Notes: generated by a model not told the origin, from the sequence alone. A DNA stretch of 64,000 nucleotides from Rhodospirillales bacterium (GCA_021775095.1 JAJFII010000010.1:91333-155332); one strand, 5' to 3'. Counted from the first letter of the stretch, positions 37,741 through 46,809 are shown. Program-made: numbers and translations.

Positions 37741-39006
37741 TTATCGAAAAAGCTGACTTGTAAACTGGGTAAACCAGTTGGCACCGGCGACTGCCGTTGC
37801 CCGGCGTTCCGCGTCGGACTCGCCGACGCCGCTGGAAAAGCCGCGGGTTCCCACAATGCGATCAGCGCTCGCCCGATAGGTGCCACCGACCTTTAATCCG
37901 TGACCCTCAGCAACCAAAAAGTAACAGACATTCTGGTAATCCGGCTCGGTCGGCCGGCGGTCCGTCAACATCTGTCCGACCGCCAGCGCGCAATGATCTG
38001 CTAAACTGGCGGCGGCATGGGCCGACTTGGACATATCGCCGGCATCTGCCGCATCGCCGATCACATGCAGGTTTGGAATCAAACGGGATTCCAAGGTCAG
38101 CGGGTCAACCGGACACCAGCCGTCATCACCGGCGAGGCCGGAAGACAGGGCAATCGCTCCGGCCTGTTGCGGCGGAATGATCGATGCCAGATCCGGCGTC
38201 AGGGTTTCACCATCATAGGTCAGGGAACCGGCGGCCCCGTTAACCTGTTCCAGGCGGCCGCCAAATTCCGCCGGAATCCATTCGATCATATCGCCGTAAT
38301 AATGTTGCCAGGCCGGCAAAATGCGATCCATCAGTGGAAATTCGTCTTTGTGATCAAGCACCAAAACCTTGCAACTGGGTTTATGGGATTTCAGAAAGTG
38401 GGCGATCATCGATACCCGTTCGTAGGGCGCAGGGGTACAGCGGTAGGGCCGTTCCGGCACGCTAACAACAACCAATCCGCCGTCCTCGACGGCCCGCAGG
38501 CGGGCCAGGAGCAGATCAATTTCGCCGCCCAACAGGTAGCTGTGAGGGAACCGCTTTTGGGCTGCCGTATCCAGTCCCTCTATGGCATTGGGCACAAATC
38601 CAATACCCGGCGATACAACAACCCGGTCATAGGCAAGCGTTTCGTTGGTCGATAAATGGACAACCGCCTTTTCCGGATCAATTCTGATGGCATGGGCGCT
38701 TACCCAATTTAAGTTTTTCGGCCGATCAAAATCACCATAGGTAAAATCGAGGGTTTGCCTGGCGCGCAGGCCAGCCAAGACTGGGCTCGAGGCAAAGCAG
38801 GTGGTGTAGTGTCGATTGGGTTCGACCACGGTCACTTGAATTTCCGGATAGCTGGTAGCCAGCCTGCGGGCCGCCGTCAATCCACCAATACCGCCACCAA
38901 CGATCACAACCTTTAGCCGGGTCCTGGCAATCGACGGGCGGGCCACAGAAACCAGCGTGCTAAAAAGCGCTGATTTAAGAAATCTCCGGCGGTTTATCTG
39001 GGTCAT
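37741..39006 (-). CDS. soxF: Sulfide dehydrogenase flavoprotein subunit SoxF/FccB
   Basis: A 421-residue periplasmic flavoprotein of the flavocytochrome c sulfide dehydrogenase family. It has a twin-arginine signal (NRRRFLKSALFSTLVS), an FAD-binding VVIVGGGIGGLTAARRL motif near residue 32, conserved cysteine segments YTTCFASSPVLAG and PYRCTPAPYERV, and the C-terminal VCYFLVAEGHGLKVGG typical of FccB/SoxF. It would oxidise sulfide or assist the Sox system. No haem partner (soxE/fccA) gene is visible. It diverges from soxX across a 250-bp control region. Confidence 0.9.
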   Translation of the reverse strand: MTQINRRRFLKSALFSTLVSVARPSIARTRLKVVIVGGGIGGLTAARRLATSYPEIQVTVVEPNRHYTTCFASSPVLAGLRARQTLDFTYGDFDRPKNLNWVSAHAIRIDPEKAVVHLSTNETLAYDRVVVSPGIGFVPNAIEGLDTAAQKRFPHSYLLGGEIDLLLARLRAVEDGGLVVVSVPERPYRCTPAPYERVSMIAHFLKSHKPSCKVLVLDHKDEFPLMDRILPAWQHYYGDMIEWIPAEFGGRLEQVNGAAGSLTYDGETLTPDLASIIPPQQAGAIALSSGLAGDDGWCPVDPLTLESRLIPNLHVIGDAADAGDMSKSAHAAASLADHCALAVGQMLTDRRPTEPDYQNVCYFLVAEGHGLKVGGTYRASADRIVGTRGFSSGVGESDAERRATAVAGANWFTQFTSQLFR

Positions 39007-39110
39007 CTGGCGGCCATTTCTAACAATTGGAATTCAGGACTTTTTTAAAGGCAAAAGATCATGCCATACTCTTAAAGGGGTTACAGTCATATATGCATAT
39101 TTATTCAAAC

Positions 39111-39140
39111 TTGATATTATATAAAAATCGAATATGATTG
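39111..39140. promoter_or_regulatory. Shared AT-rich sox element 1 (upstream of soxX)
   Basis: This 30-bp element shares 25 positions with 45444-45473 in front of soxC. The common core is TTGATATTATATAA, a variable pair, AT, one variable base, then GAATATGAT. It contains ATATT-N12-AATAT. It lies between divergent soxF and soxX. It may be an operator for a sulfur-responsive repressor, or part of the promoter. Confidence 0.6.
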
Positions 39141-39255
39141 GTGTGCTGTCGCCGCTTTGCGGGTTTTGGCGACATCCGACCGGACCCATAATAATCGGGC
39201 CGGGAACAGGGGCAATAGGCGTCTCGGCGTCACAAAGTATAAGGAGGAACCATTG

Positions 39256-39708
39256 GTGATTAAAACCTTGGCCACAGCGGTTGCAGGTGCGGTTATTGGC
39301 CTGTCACTCAGTCTTCCGGCTTCGGCAGCTGGACTTGTTACATATGAAATCATGGATGATGCCATCACGGCGTCGCTTACCGGTAAAAATGGCGATGCGG
39401 CAAAAGGCAGAAATCTTGCCATCAACCGCAAAAAAGGCAACTGCCTGGCCTGCCATGCCATGCCAATCCCGGAACAGGCTTTCCACGGCAATATTGGACC
39501 TGATCTGAAAGGCGTTGGCAGTCGATACAAGGCGGGGGAGCTACGGCTTCGAGTTGTTGATCCAAAAGTTGTTAACGAAGACACCATCATGCCGGCCTTT
39601 TACAGAGCCGCGGGGCTTAACCGCGTTATGAAAAAGTTTCAGGGAAAAACCGTTCTTTCCGCCGACGAAGTGGAAGACATTGTTGCTTATTTAACGACCC
39701 TTAAATAA
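39256..39708 (+). CDS. soxX: Sulfur-oxidation cytochrome c SoxX
   Basis: An approximately 150-residue periplasmic cytochrome with a signal peptide (AVAGAVIGLSLSLPASA) and a single haem site NCLACHAMP near residue 74. IGPDLKGVGSRYKAGELRLR and EDIVAYLTTL at the end match SoxX. With SoxA it forms the SoxXA complex that couples thiosulfate to SoxYZ. I use the GTG at 39256, eight bases after AAGGAGG; a TTG at 39253 is also possible. First gene of soxXYZAB-ccdA. Confidence 0.94.
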   Translation: MIKTLATAVAGAVIGLSLSLPASAAGLVTYEIMDDAITASLTGKNGDAAKGRNLAINRKKGNCLACHAMPIPEQAFHGNIGPDLKGVGSRYKAGELRLRVVDPKVVNEDTIMPAFYRAAGLNRVMKKFQGKTVLSADEVEDIVAYLTTLK

Positions 39709-39751
39709 GTGCCCGGCGATTTTTACGACGTAACACGTCAAGGAGATATCA

Positions 39752-40231
39752 ATGTATAATGAAATGACAACCTTCCGGGTTTCGAGGCGCGATGTGCTGA
39801 GCTATGGCAGTGCTGGCCTGCTTGCCGCTGCCGGTGTCGGTTTATTTGGTGCGGCCGCCAAAGCGGACAAAAAAACGACCATGGATGCCCTGGCCAAAGT
39901 CACTTCGGGTCGCACGGCGAAAAGCGGTCGAATCACCCTGGAACTCCCACACATTGCCGAAAACGGCAATACGGTGCCGCTGACGGTCGAGGTCGACAGC
40001 CCCATGACCGACGCCGACCATGTGAAAACCGTTCATATTTTTGCCGAAGAAAACCCGCTTCCAGAAGTCGCCAGTTTTCATTTCAGTCCGGCCAATGGCA
40101 TTGCCAAAGCCTCAACCCGGATGCGTCTGGCAAAGACCCAAAACGTCATCGCCGTCGCCGAAATGAGTGACGGTTCAATATTTCAAGCCAGCACCGAGGT
40201 CAAAGTGACCATCGGTGGCTGTGGCGGTTGA
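39752..40231 (+). CDS. soxY: Sulfur carrier subunit SoxY
   Basis: A 159-residue periplasmic protein with a twin-arginine signal (SRRDVLSYGSAGLLAAAG) that ends in the diagnostic swinging arm VTIGGCGG. The cysteine in that tail carries the sulfur intermediates of the Sox cycle. It works as a heterodimer with SoxZ, encoded 21 bp downstream. AAGGAG precedes the ATG. SoxZ has no signal of its own, so the pair is presumably exported together through the Tat signal of SoxY, as known for the family. Confidence 0.97.
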   Translation: MYNEMTTFRVSRRDVLSYGSAGLLAAAGVGLFGAAAKADKKTTMDALAKVTSGRTAKSGRITLELPHIAENGNTVPLTVEVDSPMTDADHVKTVHIFAEENPLPEVASFHFSPANGIAKASTRMRLAKTQNVIAVAEMSDGSIFQASTEVKVTIGGCGG

Positions 40232-40252
40232 TCGGCAAAGGGAGAATATAAA

Positions 40253-40579
40253 ATGGCAAAAGTTAAAGCCCGCGTGAAAGTTCCGAAAAGTGTCAAAAAA
40301 GGAGAAATCTTTGAGGTTAAATCTCTGATTTCCCACAAAATGGAATCGGGTCAGCGTAAGGGGAAAGACGGTAAAAAGATTCCCCGCCAGATTATCAATA
40401 AGTTCGTATGTGCCTACAACGGGAAAGACGTTTTTTCGTCCGACTGGCGCGGTGCGGTTTCGGCAAATCCATACATGGCTTTTCATCTTAAAGCCGTCGA
40501 CAGTGGGTCCCTGGATTTCACCTGGACCGACGATTCTGGCGATGTCTTTAAAAAATCGGCCAAAATCAAGGTCACTTAA
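40253..40579 (+). CDS. soxZ: Sulfur carrier partner SoxZ
   Basis: A 108-residue immunoglobulin-like protein with the SoxZ pattern: KARVKVPKSVKKGEIFEVKS at the start, SHKMESGQRKG in the middle and SGSLDFTWTDDSG at the end. It lacks a signal peptide, as is usual, and partners SoxY. GGGAG lies ahead of the ATG, and soxA follows after 17 bp. Confidence 0.96.
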   Translation: MAKVKARVKVPKSVKKGEIFEVKSLISHKMESGQRKGKDGKKIPRQIINKFVCAYNGKDVFSSDWRGAVSANPYMAFHLKAVDSGSLDFTWTDDSGDVFKKSAKIKVT

Positions 40580-40596
40580 GTCAAAGGGGAAGACAC

Positions 40597-41397
40597 ATGC
40601 GTAATGTCTATATGGGAGTACTGGGTGTCGCCGCTTTGATCGCTGGATCAACGACAGCGACTTATGCCGCCGACGATTGGGGCCAATACCAAACGGAAGA
40701 CCGCCGCAGCGGATATACCTTTGCCGCCAAGGAAACCCGCTCCATCCAGGACGATGATTTTGAAAACCCGGCGATGATCTGGGTCGATGATGGCGCGTCG
40801 ATCTGGAACCAGGTCGACGGTGAGGCCGGCAAGTCCTGCGCGACCTGCCACAACGATGCGGCCGATACCATGGCCGAAACCGGTGCCCATTATCCCAAAT
40901 TCAACGCCAAACTCGGGAAAATGCAAAACCTCGAACAGCGGATCAACCAATGCCGGACTGAAAACATGAAGGCCAAAGCCTTTAAGTGGGAATCCAGCCA
41001 ATTGCTGGCGATGACGACCTTTGTCCGGCACCAGGCAAATGGAACGCCCGTTGAGGTCAAGATCGATGGTGATGCGGCGCCGTTTTTTGCCAAGGGAGAG
41101 GCGTTTTATAATGAGCGCCGGGGGCAGCTCGATATGGCCTGCAAACATTGTCACGACGACAACGCCGGCAACATGGCGCGGGCCAACTTGCTCAGCCAGG
41201 GCCAGTCGAACGGGTTTCCGACCTACCGCCTTAAATGGCAAAAAGCCGGTTCCCTGCACCGCCGGTTCCGCGGCTGCAACAAAAACATCCGGGCGACGCC
41301 CTTTGCCAATGGTTCGGACGAATATGTAAACCTCGAATTGTATGTGGCCTGGCGTGGCCGTGGCCTTCCCGTGGAAACGCCGTCGGTGCGCAATTAA
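40597..41397 (+). CDS. soxA: Dihaem cytochrome c SoxA
   Basis: A 266-residue periplasmic cytochrome with a signal peptide (MGVLGVAALIAGSTTATYA). Two CxxCH haem sites are present, SCATCHND near residue 88 and ACKHCHDD near 186, so this is the dihaem form. The C-terminal RRFRGCNKNIRATPF carries the cysteine that becomes the modified active-site ligand in SoxA. It pairs with SoxX to attach thiosulfate to SoxY. Confidence 0.96.
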   Translation: MRNVYMGVLGVAALIAGSTTATYAADDWGQYQTEDRRSGYTFAAKETRSIQDDDFENPAMIWVDDGASIWNQVDGEAGKSCATCHNDAADTMAETGAHYPKFNAKLGKMQNLEQRINQCRTENMKAKAFKWESSQLLAMTTFVRHQANGTPVEVKIDGDAAPFFAKGEAFYNERRGQLDMACKHCHDDNAGNMARANLLSQGQSNGFPTYRLKWQKAGSLHRRFRGCNKNIRATPFANGSDEYVNLELYVAWRGRGLPVETPSVRN

Positions 41398-41484
41398 CAC
41401 CGAACCGTAAACAAATCCGGGGGATGGGCTTCGATCTCTCCTCCGGGATTGTTTAAATACACATCTAATGATGAGAGATATGCC

Positions 41485-43173
41485 ATGATGGATCGTCGGC
41501 AGTTCCTGCAGGTTGCGGCGGCGACAGCGGCTCTGACCGGAGCCTCGGGTAGCTTGTCAAGCGTCGCCGCCAAACAAAGTTTGAAACAAAGTGACCTGCT
41601 TAATTTTGCAGCCAAAGGTCAGGTAACGCTTTTAAACTTCACCGATTGCCACGCCCAGCTGGCACCCCTTTATTTCCGCGAGCCCAGCGTCAATCTGGGG
41701 GTTGGCGACGCCCGTGGTTTACCGCCCCATGTCACCGGCAAGGATTTCATTGACCGTTTTAAGTTAAAAATCGCTTCGCCGGAAGCTTACGCCCTGAGCA
41801 GTCAGGATTTTACGTCCCTGGCCAAAACCTATGGCCGGGTCGGCGGGATGGATCGGATGGCGACCCTGGTGAAAGCCATTCGCGCGGAACGCCCCGACAA
41901 TACCTTGCTGCTCGACGGCGGCGACACCTGGCAGGGTTCGTATACGGCCCTGAAAACCAGCGGCCAGGACATGGTTGACGTGATGAACACCCTTGGTGTT
42001 GACGCCATGACCGGCCACTGGGAATTTACCTATGGCACCGATCGGGTGCAGGAACTCATCGAAAACCTGAACTTCCCATTCCTGGCCGGCAACATCATTG
42101 ATACGGAATGGCAAGAAGCGGTATTCCCGTCGACCCAGTTGTTCGAGCGCGGCGGCCTTAACATTGCCGTCATCGGCCAGGCGTTCCCCTATACGCCCGT
42201 GGCCAATCCCCGGTATATGATTCCGACATGGTCCTTCGGCATTCGTGAAAAACTGCTGCGCGAACATGTCGATGCGGTGCGCGAGGCGGGGGCCGACCTG
42301 GTTGTTCTTTTGAGCCATAACGGGTTCGACGTCGATCGCAAACTGGCTTCGCGGGTCGACGGCATTGATGTCATTTTGACAGGCCATACCCACGATGCCC
42401 TGCCCGAAGCCATTCAGGTCGGCAATACCCTACTCATCGCGTCGGGATCTCACGGCAAGTTTCTGGCACGCCTGGATTTGGATGTGAAGGGGGGGCGGAT
42501 CATCGACTACGCCTTTAAACTGATCCCGGTATTTTCCGACGTCATTACCCCCGATCCGGAAATGGCGGCGCTCATTGATAAAATTCGCGCCCCTCATGCC
42601 GCGGAACTGGGCCGGGTTCTGGGCACCACAGAAAGCACCCTATACCGGCGCGGTAATTTTAATGGCACTTTTGATGACCTGATCTGTCAGGCTCTGTTGC
42701 AGGAAAGGGACGCGGAAATTGCCCTTTCGCCGGGTTTTCGCTGGGGCTCAAGTTTGCTGCCCGGCCAGGCGATCACCACTGAGGATGTTTTTAACCAAAC
42801 CGCCATAACCTACCCGAAAGCCTATCGCACGGAAATGACAGGACAATTGATCAAGGACATTCTCGAAGATGTCGGTGACAATTTGTTTAATCCCGATCCC
42901 TATTACCAGCAGGGTGGCGATATGGTCCGTGTAGGCGGTGCCGCCTATAGCATCGATATCAATCAAAAGATCGGCAAACGGTTTAGCGATCTGACCCTGC
43001 TGAAGGACGGCTCGCCCATCGACCCCGACAAAACCTATATGGTCGCCGGCTGGGCATCGGTAAACGAACAAACCGACGGACCGCCGGTCTATGATCTGGT
43101 CAGCAACTATATTACCTCACAAAAGGTTGTCACCGTCCCCGAAAACAACAACATTAAAGTCAAAGGCGTTTAA
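41485..43173 (+). CDS. soxB: Thiosulfohydrolase SoxB
   Basis: An approximately 562-residue dimetal enzyme of the 5'-nucleotidase family with a twin-arginine signal (MDRRQFLQVAAATAALTG). NFTDCHAQLAPLYF carries the first metal ligands and is a SoxB signature, LLDGGDTWQGS the next, then MTGHWEFTYG and GHTHDALPEA. It hydrolyses sulfate from the SoxY-bound sulfur adduct. I use the double ATG at 41485, directly ahead of the signal peptide; a frame from 41449 adds twelve residues. Confidence 0.95.
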   Translation: MMDRRQFLQVAAATAALTGASGSLSSVAAKQSLKQSDLLNFAAKGQVTLLNFTDCHAQLAPLYFREPSVNLGVGDARGLPPHVTGKDFIDRFKLKIASPEAYALSSQDFTSLAKTYGRVGGMDRMATLVKAIRAERPDNTLLLDGGDTWQGSYTALKTSGQDMVDVMNTLGVDAMTGHWEFTYGTDRVQELIENLNFPFLAGNIIDTEWQEAVFPSTQLFERGGLNIAVIGQAFPYTPVANPRYMIPTWSFGIREKLLREHVDAVREAGADLVVLLSHNGFDVDRKLASRVDGIDVILTGHTHDALPEAIQVGNTLLIASGSHGKFLARLDLDVKGGRIIDYAFKLIPVFSDVITPDPEMAALIDKIRAPHAAELGRVLGTTESTLYRRGNFNGTFDDLICQALLQERDAEIALSPGFRWGSSLLPGQAITTEDVFNQTAITYPKAYRTEMTGQLIKDILEDVGDNLFNPDPYYQQGGDMVRVGGAAYSIDINQKIGKRFSDLTLLKDGSPIDPDKTYMVAGWASVNEQTDGPPVYDLVSNYITSQKVVTVPENNNIKVKGV

Positions 43174-43193
43174 TTGGCCAACAGGATTTAACA

Positions 43194-43937
43194 ATGGGCG
43201 GAATAGATATCACCTATGGCGGCGCATTGGTTGCCGGTATTCTGAGTTTCCTGTCACCTTGCGTTTTACCCCTGGTGCCGCCGTATTTATGTTTTTTAGG
43301 CGGCGTTACGCTTGACCAGATCACGGACGATGCGGCCCAGGATCCGGCGATCTCACGCCGCGTCTTTTTCTCTGCTGTGGCTTTTGTCCTCGGTTTTTCA
43401 ACGGTTTTTGTCGGTCTGGGCGCAACAGCGACGACCTTCGGCCAAGCCATTGCAGATCATATTGAGGTCCTGTCAAAAATTGCCGGCGGGGTCATCATCA
43501 TCCTAGGTCTGCATTTTCTCGGTCTGTTTCGCATCGGCCTGTTGTTCCGCGAAGCCCGTTTCCACATGGATGCCAAACCGGCGGGGCTTTTCGGTGCCTA
43601 CGTGATTGGGCTGGCCTTTGCCTTTGGCTGGACGCCCTGCGTCGGCCCCATATTGGCGGCGATTTTATTTATTGCCGGCAGCGAAGGGACATTGGCATCG
43701 GGTATGGGCCTGTTGGCGACCTATTCGGCCGGGCTAGGCATTCCGTTCCTGTTGGCCGCCCTCGCCGTTCGCCCGTTCATGCGGTTCATGGCCCGGTTCA
43801 AAAATCACATGGTTACTGTCGAACGGATTATCGGCATTTTGCTGGTGATTACCGGACTGCTGTTTGTCACTGAATCCATGAATCTCATCGGCTTTTGGTT
43901 ATTGGAGACCTTCCCGAGCTTTGGCAAAGTCGGTTAA
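43194..43937 (+). CDS. soxV: CcdA/SoxV-type thiol transporter
   Basis: A 247-residue protein with six hydrophobic segments. It carries the paired membrane cysteines of the CcdA/DsbD family in FLSPCVLPLVPPYL near residue 24 and GWTPCVGPILAAI near residue 145. It passes reducing power from cytoplasmic thioredoxin to a periplasmic thioredoxin, here probably the SoxW-type protein at 44792, which keeps the SoxY thiol reduced. Its last four bases overlap the end of the convergent gene at 43934-44683. Confidence 0.92.
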   Translation: MGGIDITYGGALVAGILSFLSPCVLPLVPPYLCFLGGVTLDQITDDAAQDPAISRRVFFSAVAFVLGFSTVFVGLGATATTFGQAIADHIEVLSKIAGGVIIILGLHFLGLFRIGLLFREARFHMDAKPAGLFGAYVIGLAFAFGWTPCVGPILAAILFIAGSEGTLASGMGLLATYSAGLGIPFLLAALAVRPFMRFMARFKNHMVTVERIIGILLVITGLLFVTESMNLIGFWLLETFPSFGKVG

Positions 43938-44683
43938 CCAAACCGCAAATACAGCATCCGGTCCGAAGACCGCATTTCGCGCAATATATTTATCAGATTG
44001 AGCCGGTTACGGGCGTTTATGGCAACCCACAACCGGTCAAAAGAATGAAAACTTTGTTTCATCAGCCGTTGAAACTCCGGGTCGTCGCGGTAGGCGGTGG
44101 GCGCGTTATCCATCACCAGTTGGTAGGCCAATGTGGCATAGGAAACGGCAGCACGGAAGTGGTCCACTTGTTTCTGGTTGGCAAATTCAGGCGGGGCATG
44201 GCGGAACACAAACAACCTGTCAAACAGCTGATTGGCCCTGTCCACATGGTCGGAAAAAATCACCACATGATTGCGGCGCCGCAATTTGGATAATATCCAG
44301 CGGATATCCTTTAAGTCATCGACCGCCCGTTTTACCCGACCCGTCCTGGCCTGCGAAAGGCCAGATGTGGAGAGATCAAATATTTTTGTAAGGGTCGCCT
44401 TCCAGGTCGTGTCGTCGGCATAGACATCGGGAGGGCGGGGGCCATGATCCACGGTGATGTCCTGCCATTTTTCCGTCCATTTTTGCAATTCGACCAGGGC
44501 GACATCGCTGTTTCCTGTCCGCAGATAAAACAACGTTTCACGGTAATGGGGGTAGGCGTCAGCCAATGCGGTGTGAAACTTTCTGAACTCGCTGGCCTGG
44601 CCCTGCCCTGCAATTGGCGCCATGGTCCCGATCAAAAGGCCAATCACCAGGACAACAAAGCTTTTGCCTCGGGTCGTGTGCAC
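43934..44683 (-). CDS. Periplasmic helical protein of unknown function in the sox cluster
   Basis: A 249-residue protein with a signal peptide (SFVVLVIGLLIGTMAPIAGQGQA). The rest is predicted almost wholly helical and rich in charged residues, with tryptophans in ELQKWTEKWQD and DDTTWKATL. The overall pattern suggests a four-helix bundle resembling cytochrome c-prime-type proteins, but there is no CxxCH and no cysteine at all in the mature part, so it does not bind haem c. The GTG start has AAGGA six bases upstream. It is convergent with soxV and divergent from soxW, sharing the control element at 44731-44752. Confidence 0.78.
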   Translation of the reverse strand: MHTTRGKSFVVLVIGLLIGTMAPIAGQGQASEFRKFHTALADAYPHYRETLFYLRTGNSDVALVELQKWTEKWQDITVDHGPRPPDVYADDTTWKATLTKIFDLSTSGLSQARTGRVKRAVDDLKDIRWILSKLRRRNHVVIFSDHVDRANQLFDRLFVFRHAPPEFANQKQVDHFRAAVSYATLAYQLVMDNAPTAYRDDPEFQRLMKQSFHSFDRLWVAINARNRLNLINILREMRSSDRMLYLRFG

Positions 44684-44730
44684 GGTAATTCCTTCCGAAT
44701 TGGGGTTTCTGTGTTGCCCCCATTACAACA

Positions 44731-44752
44731 CATATGCAATTATTTGAATATG
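44731..44752. promoter_or_regulatory. Shared AT-rich sox element 2 (upstream of soxW)
   Basis: A 22-bp stretch with outer palindrome CATAT-N12-ATATG. Its right half (AATTATTTGAATATG) resembles the right half of the soxC element (AATTATTGAATATG). It sits between soxW and the divergent periplasmic gene. Confidence 0.5.
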
Positions 44753-44791
44753 TTATTTTGCACGTAGAACGACATAAAAGGACAGCGCCCT

Positions 44792-45412
44792 ATGATCACC
44801 AGAAGAAATTTCAGCCTTTCGTCTCTGGCCGGGTTAACGGCATTGGCTTTACCGAACGCAGGATTTGCCGAAAAAAATCTGTCGCCGATATTACGCGACG
44901 ACGGCACCTATACCCAATCGTGGTTTTTGCAAAGTTTTCTGGAATTAAAAGACGATTTGGAAGAATCGCAAGCTGCGGGCAAACGATTTGCGATCCTGTG
45001 GGAACAGGCGGGATGCCCCTATTGCCGGGAAACCCACATGACCAACTTTGCCCAACCGGAAATTCGCGACTTTGTCGAAGCGCATTTTAATATCGTCCAG
45101 TTGGATATCTGGGGATCACGCCCCGTCGTCGACTTTGACGGCACCTCGGCCAGTGAAAAAAAGCTGGCCCGTAAAAACAACGTACGATTTACACCGACCA
45201 TCCAGTTTTTTCCGGATTCCGCCGATGCGGTCGCCGGAAAATCAGGCAAAACCGCAGAAATTTTACGAATGCCAGGTTATTTCAAACCCCAGCACTTTCT
45301 TGCGATGTTCGCCTATGTGCAGGAAAAAGCCTATCAACAAACCCCCTTTCAAGCTTATCTCGAGGCACGACTGAAACTGGCACCGGAAACAAAACAACCG
45401 GTTGCCTGGTAA
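44792..45412 (+). CDS. soxW: Periplasmic thioredoxin SoxW
   Basis: A 206-residue thioredoxin-fold protein with a twin-arginine-like signal (RRNFSLSSLAGLTALALPNA). The active site is GCPYCRETH near residue 75, and FTPTIQFFP supplies the cis-proline. It would take electrons from SoxV in the membrane and reduce the SoxY thiol or related disulfides. Placement between soxV and soxC supports the role. SoxS-type proteins are similar, so the symbol is a best fit. Confidence 0.85.
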   Translation: MITRRNFSLSSLAGLTALALPNAGFAEKNLSPILRDDGTYTQSWFLQSFLELKDDLEESQAAGKRFAILWEQAGCPYCRETHMTNFAQPEIRDFVEAHFNIVQLDIWGSRPVVDFDGTSASEKKLARKNNVRFTPTIQFFPDSADAVAGKSGKTAEILRMPGYFKPQHFLAMFAYVQEKAYQQTPFQAYLEARLKLAPETKQPVAW

Positions 45413-45443
45413 GCAAAATTGTAATCGTTTTTCTTATTCCTTA

Positions 45444-45473
45444 TTGATATTATATAATTATTGAATATGATAA
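45444..45473. promoter_or_regulatory. Shared AT-rich sox element 3 (upstream of soxC)
   Basis: This element matches the soxX element at 25 of 30 positions and has ATATT-N12-AATAT symmetry. It ends 46 bp before the soxC ATG, where a promoter or operator would be expected. Confidence 0.6.
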
Positions 45474-45519
45474 ATACCGACAGGCAATATCGTACTCATG
45501 TCGATAAGGGAGGCCACCC

Positions 45520-46809
45520 ATGGCAAAACAAAAGCCGGAGCAGGCGAGGACAAGGTCGCTTGACCGGCGGGCCTTTTTAAAAGGGTCCGTGGCCGTCGTC
45601 GGCAGCGTCGCAACGGTCGCATATCCCGGGGTATCCCAAGCAACGAACCCGGAGAACCTGCCGCCCCATGTGCCCGAATGGTCACAGGCCCTGGGCGACG
45701 GCGTCGATGTCACCCCCTATGGCCAACCCTCAACCTATGAAAACACAGTTGTCCGTCGCAACGTCCCCTGGTTAACGGCAACACCGGAATCGTCCATCAG
45801 TTTTACACCTCTGGCCGACCTGCAGGGCATCATTACGCCCAACGGCCTGCATTTTTGCCGCCACCACGCCGGCGTCGCCGATATTAACCCGGAAGATCAT
45901 CGGCTGATTATTCATGGCCTGGTTGATCGCCAATTGATGTTCACCATGGCCGATATCAAACGAATGCCTGCGGTAAGCCGCATTCATTTTGTCGAATGCG
46001 CAGCCAATGGCGGCATGGAATGGCGGGGTGCCCAACTGGAAGCCGTGCAATTTACCCACGGGATGATTTCGTGTTGTGAATGGACTGGTGTGAAAATGTC
46101 GACCCTGCTCGACGAGGTGGGCATCAAACCGGCGGCAAAATGGTTGCTGGCCGAAGGCGCCGACGCGGCCGGCATGACCCGTTCGATCCCCATGCATAAA
46201 GCGCTCGAAGACTGCATTGTGGTTTATGCCCAAAACGGAGAAATGTTACGGCCCGAACAGGGATATCCGTTGCGTCTGCTGGTCCCCGGCTGGGAAGGCA
46301 ACATGAGCATTAAATGGTTGCGGCGCATCGAAGTTGGCGATCAACCCTGGCATACGCGCGAAGAAACTTCCAAATATACGGATCTGATGCCATCGGGAAA
46401 AGCCCGCCAGTTCACATGGTTTCAGGAATGTAATTCGGTGATCACCTCGCCAAGTATGGAAAAATCCATCGATGGCAAAGGATTTGTCGAAATTACCGGC
46501 CTCGCCTGGACCGGACAGGGTAAAATCAAACGGGTCGACGTTTCCGTTGACGGCGGCAAAAACTGGCAATCGGCGCAGATTGACGGACCGGTCTTGGACA
46601 AAGCCCTGACCCGGTTCCGCATGGCTTGGCGGTGGGACGGCAAACCGGCGCTTTTACAAAGCCGGGCCATCGACGAGACCGGTTATGTGCAACCGGAATT
46701 CGCCGATCTGCGAAGACTCCGGGGCGAATGGTCGATCTATCACAACAATTCGATCCATACCTGGAAAATCAACACGGGGGGAGATGTTGAAAATGTTCAA
46801 TTGTCTTAA
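45520..46809 (+). CDS. soxC: Molybdenum subunit of sulfane dehydrogenase SoxC
   Basis: A 429-residue protein of the sulfite-oxidase family with a twin-arginine signal (LDRRAFLKGSVAVVGSVA). The cysteine that ligates molybdenum is in HFVECAANGGMEWRG near residue 156. LRLLVPGWEGNMSIKWLRRI near residue 250 and the C-terminal dimer domain (VDVSVDGGKNWQSAQ) complete the family pattern. With SoxD it oxidises the sulfane sulfur on SoxY, so thiosulfate can be oxidised fully to sulfate without sulfur globules. AAGGGAGG precedes the ATG. Confidence 0.95.
   Translation: MAKQKPEQARTRSLDRRAFLKGSVAVVGSVATVAYPGVSQATNPENLPPHVPEWSQALGDGVDVTPYGQPSTYENTVVRRNVPWLTATPESSISFTPLADLQGIITPNGLHFCRHHAGVADINPEDHRLIIHGLVDRQLMFTMADIKRMPAVSRIHFVECAANGGMEWRGAQLEAVQFTHGMISCCEWTGVKMSTLLDEVGIKPAAKWLLAEGADAAGMTRSIPMHKALEDCIVVYAQNGEMLRPEQGYPLRLLVPGWEGNMSIKWLRRIEVGDQPWHTREETSKYTDLMPSGKARQFTWFQECNSVITSPSMEKSIDGKGFVEITGLAWTGQGKIKRVDVSVDGGKNWQSAQIDGPVLDKALTRFRMAWRWDGKPALLQSRAIDETGYVQPEFADLRRLRGEWSIYHNNSIHTWKINTGGDVENVQLS

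Noticed and set aside
40648..41400. 250-codon minus-strand frame
   Set aside because: Antisense to soxA, which is certain from its haem motifs.
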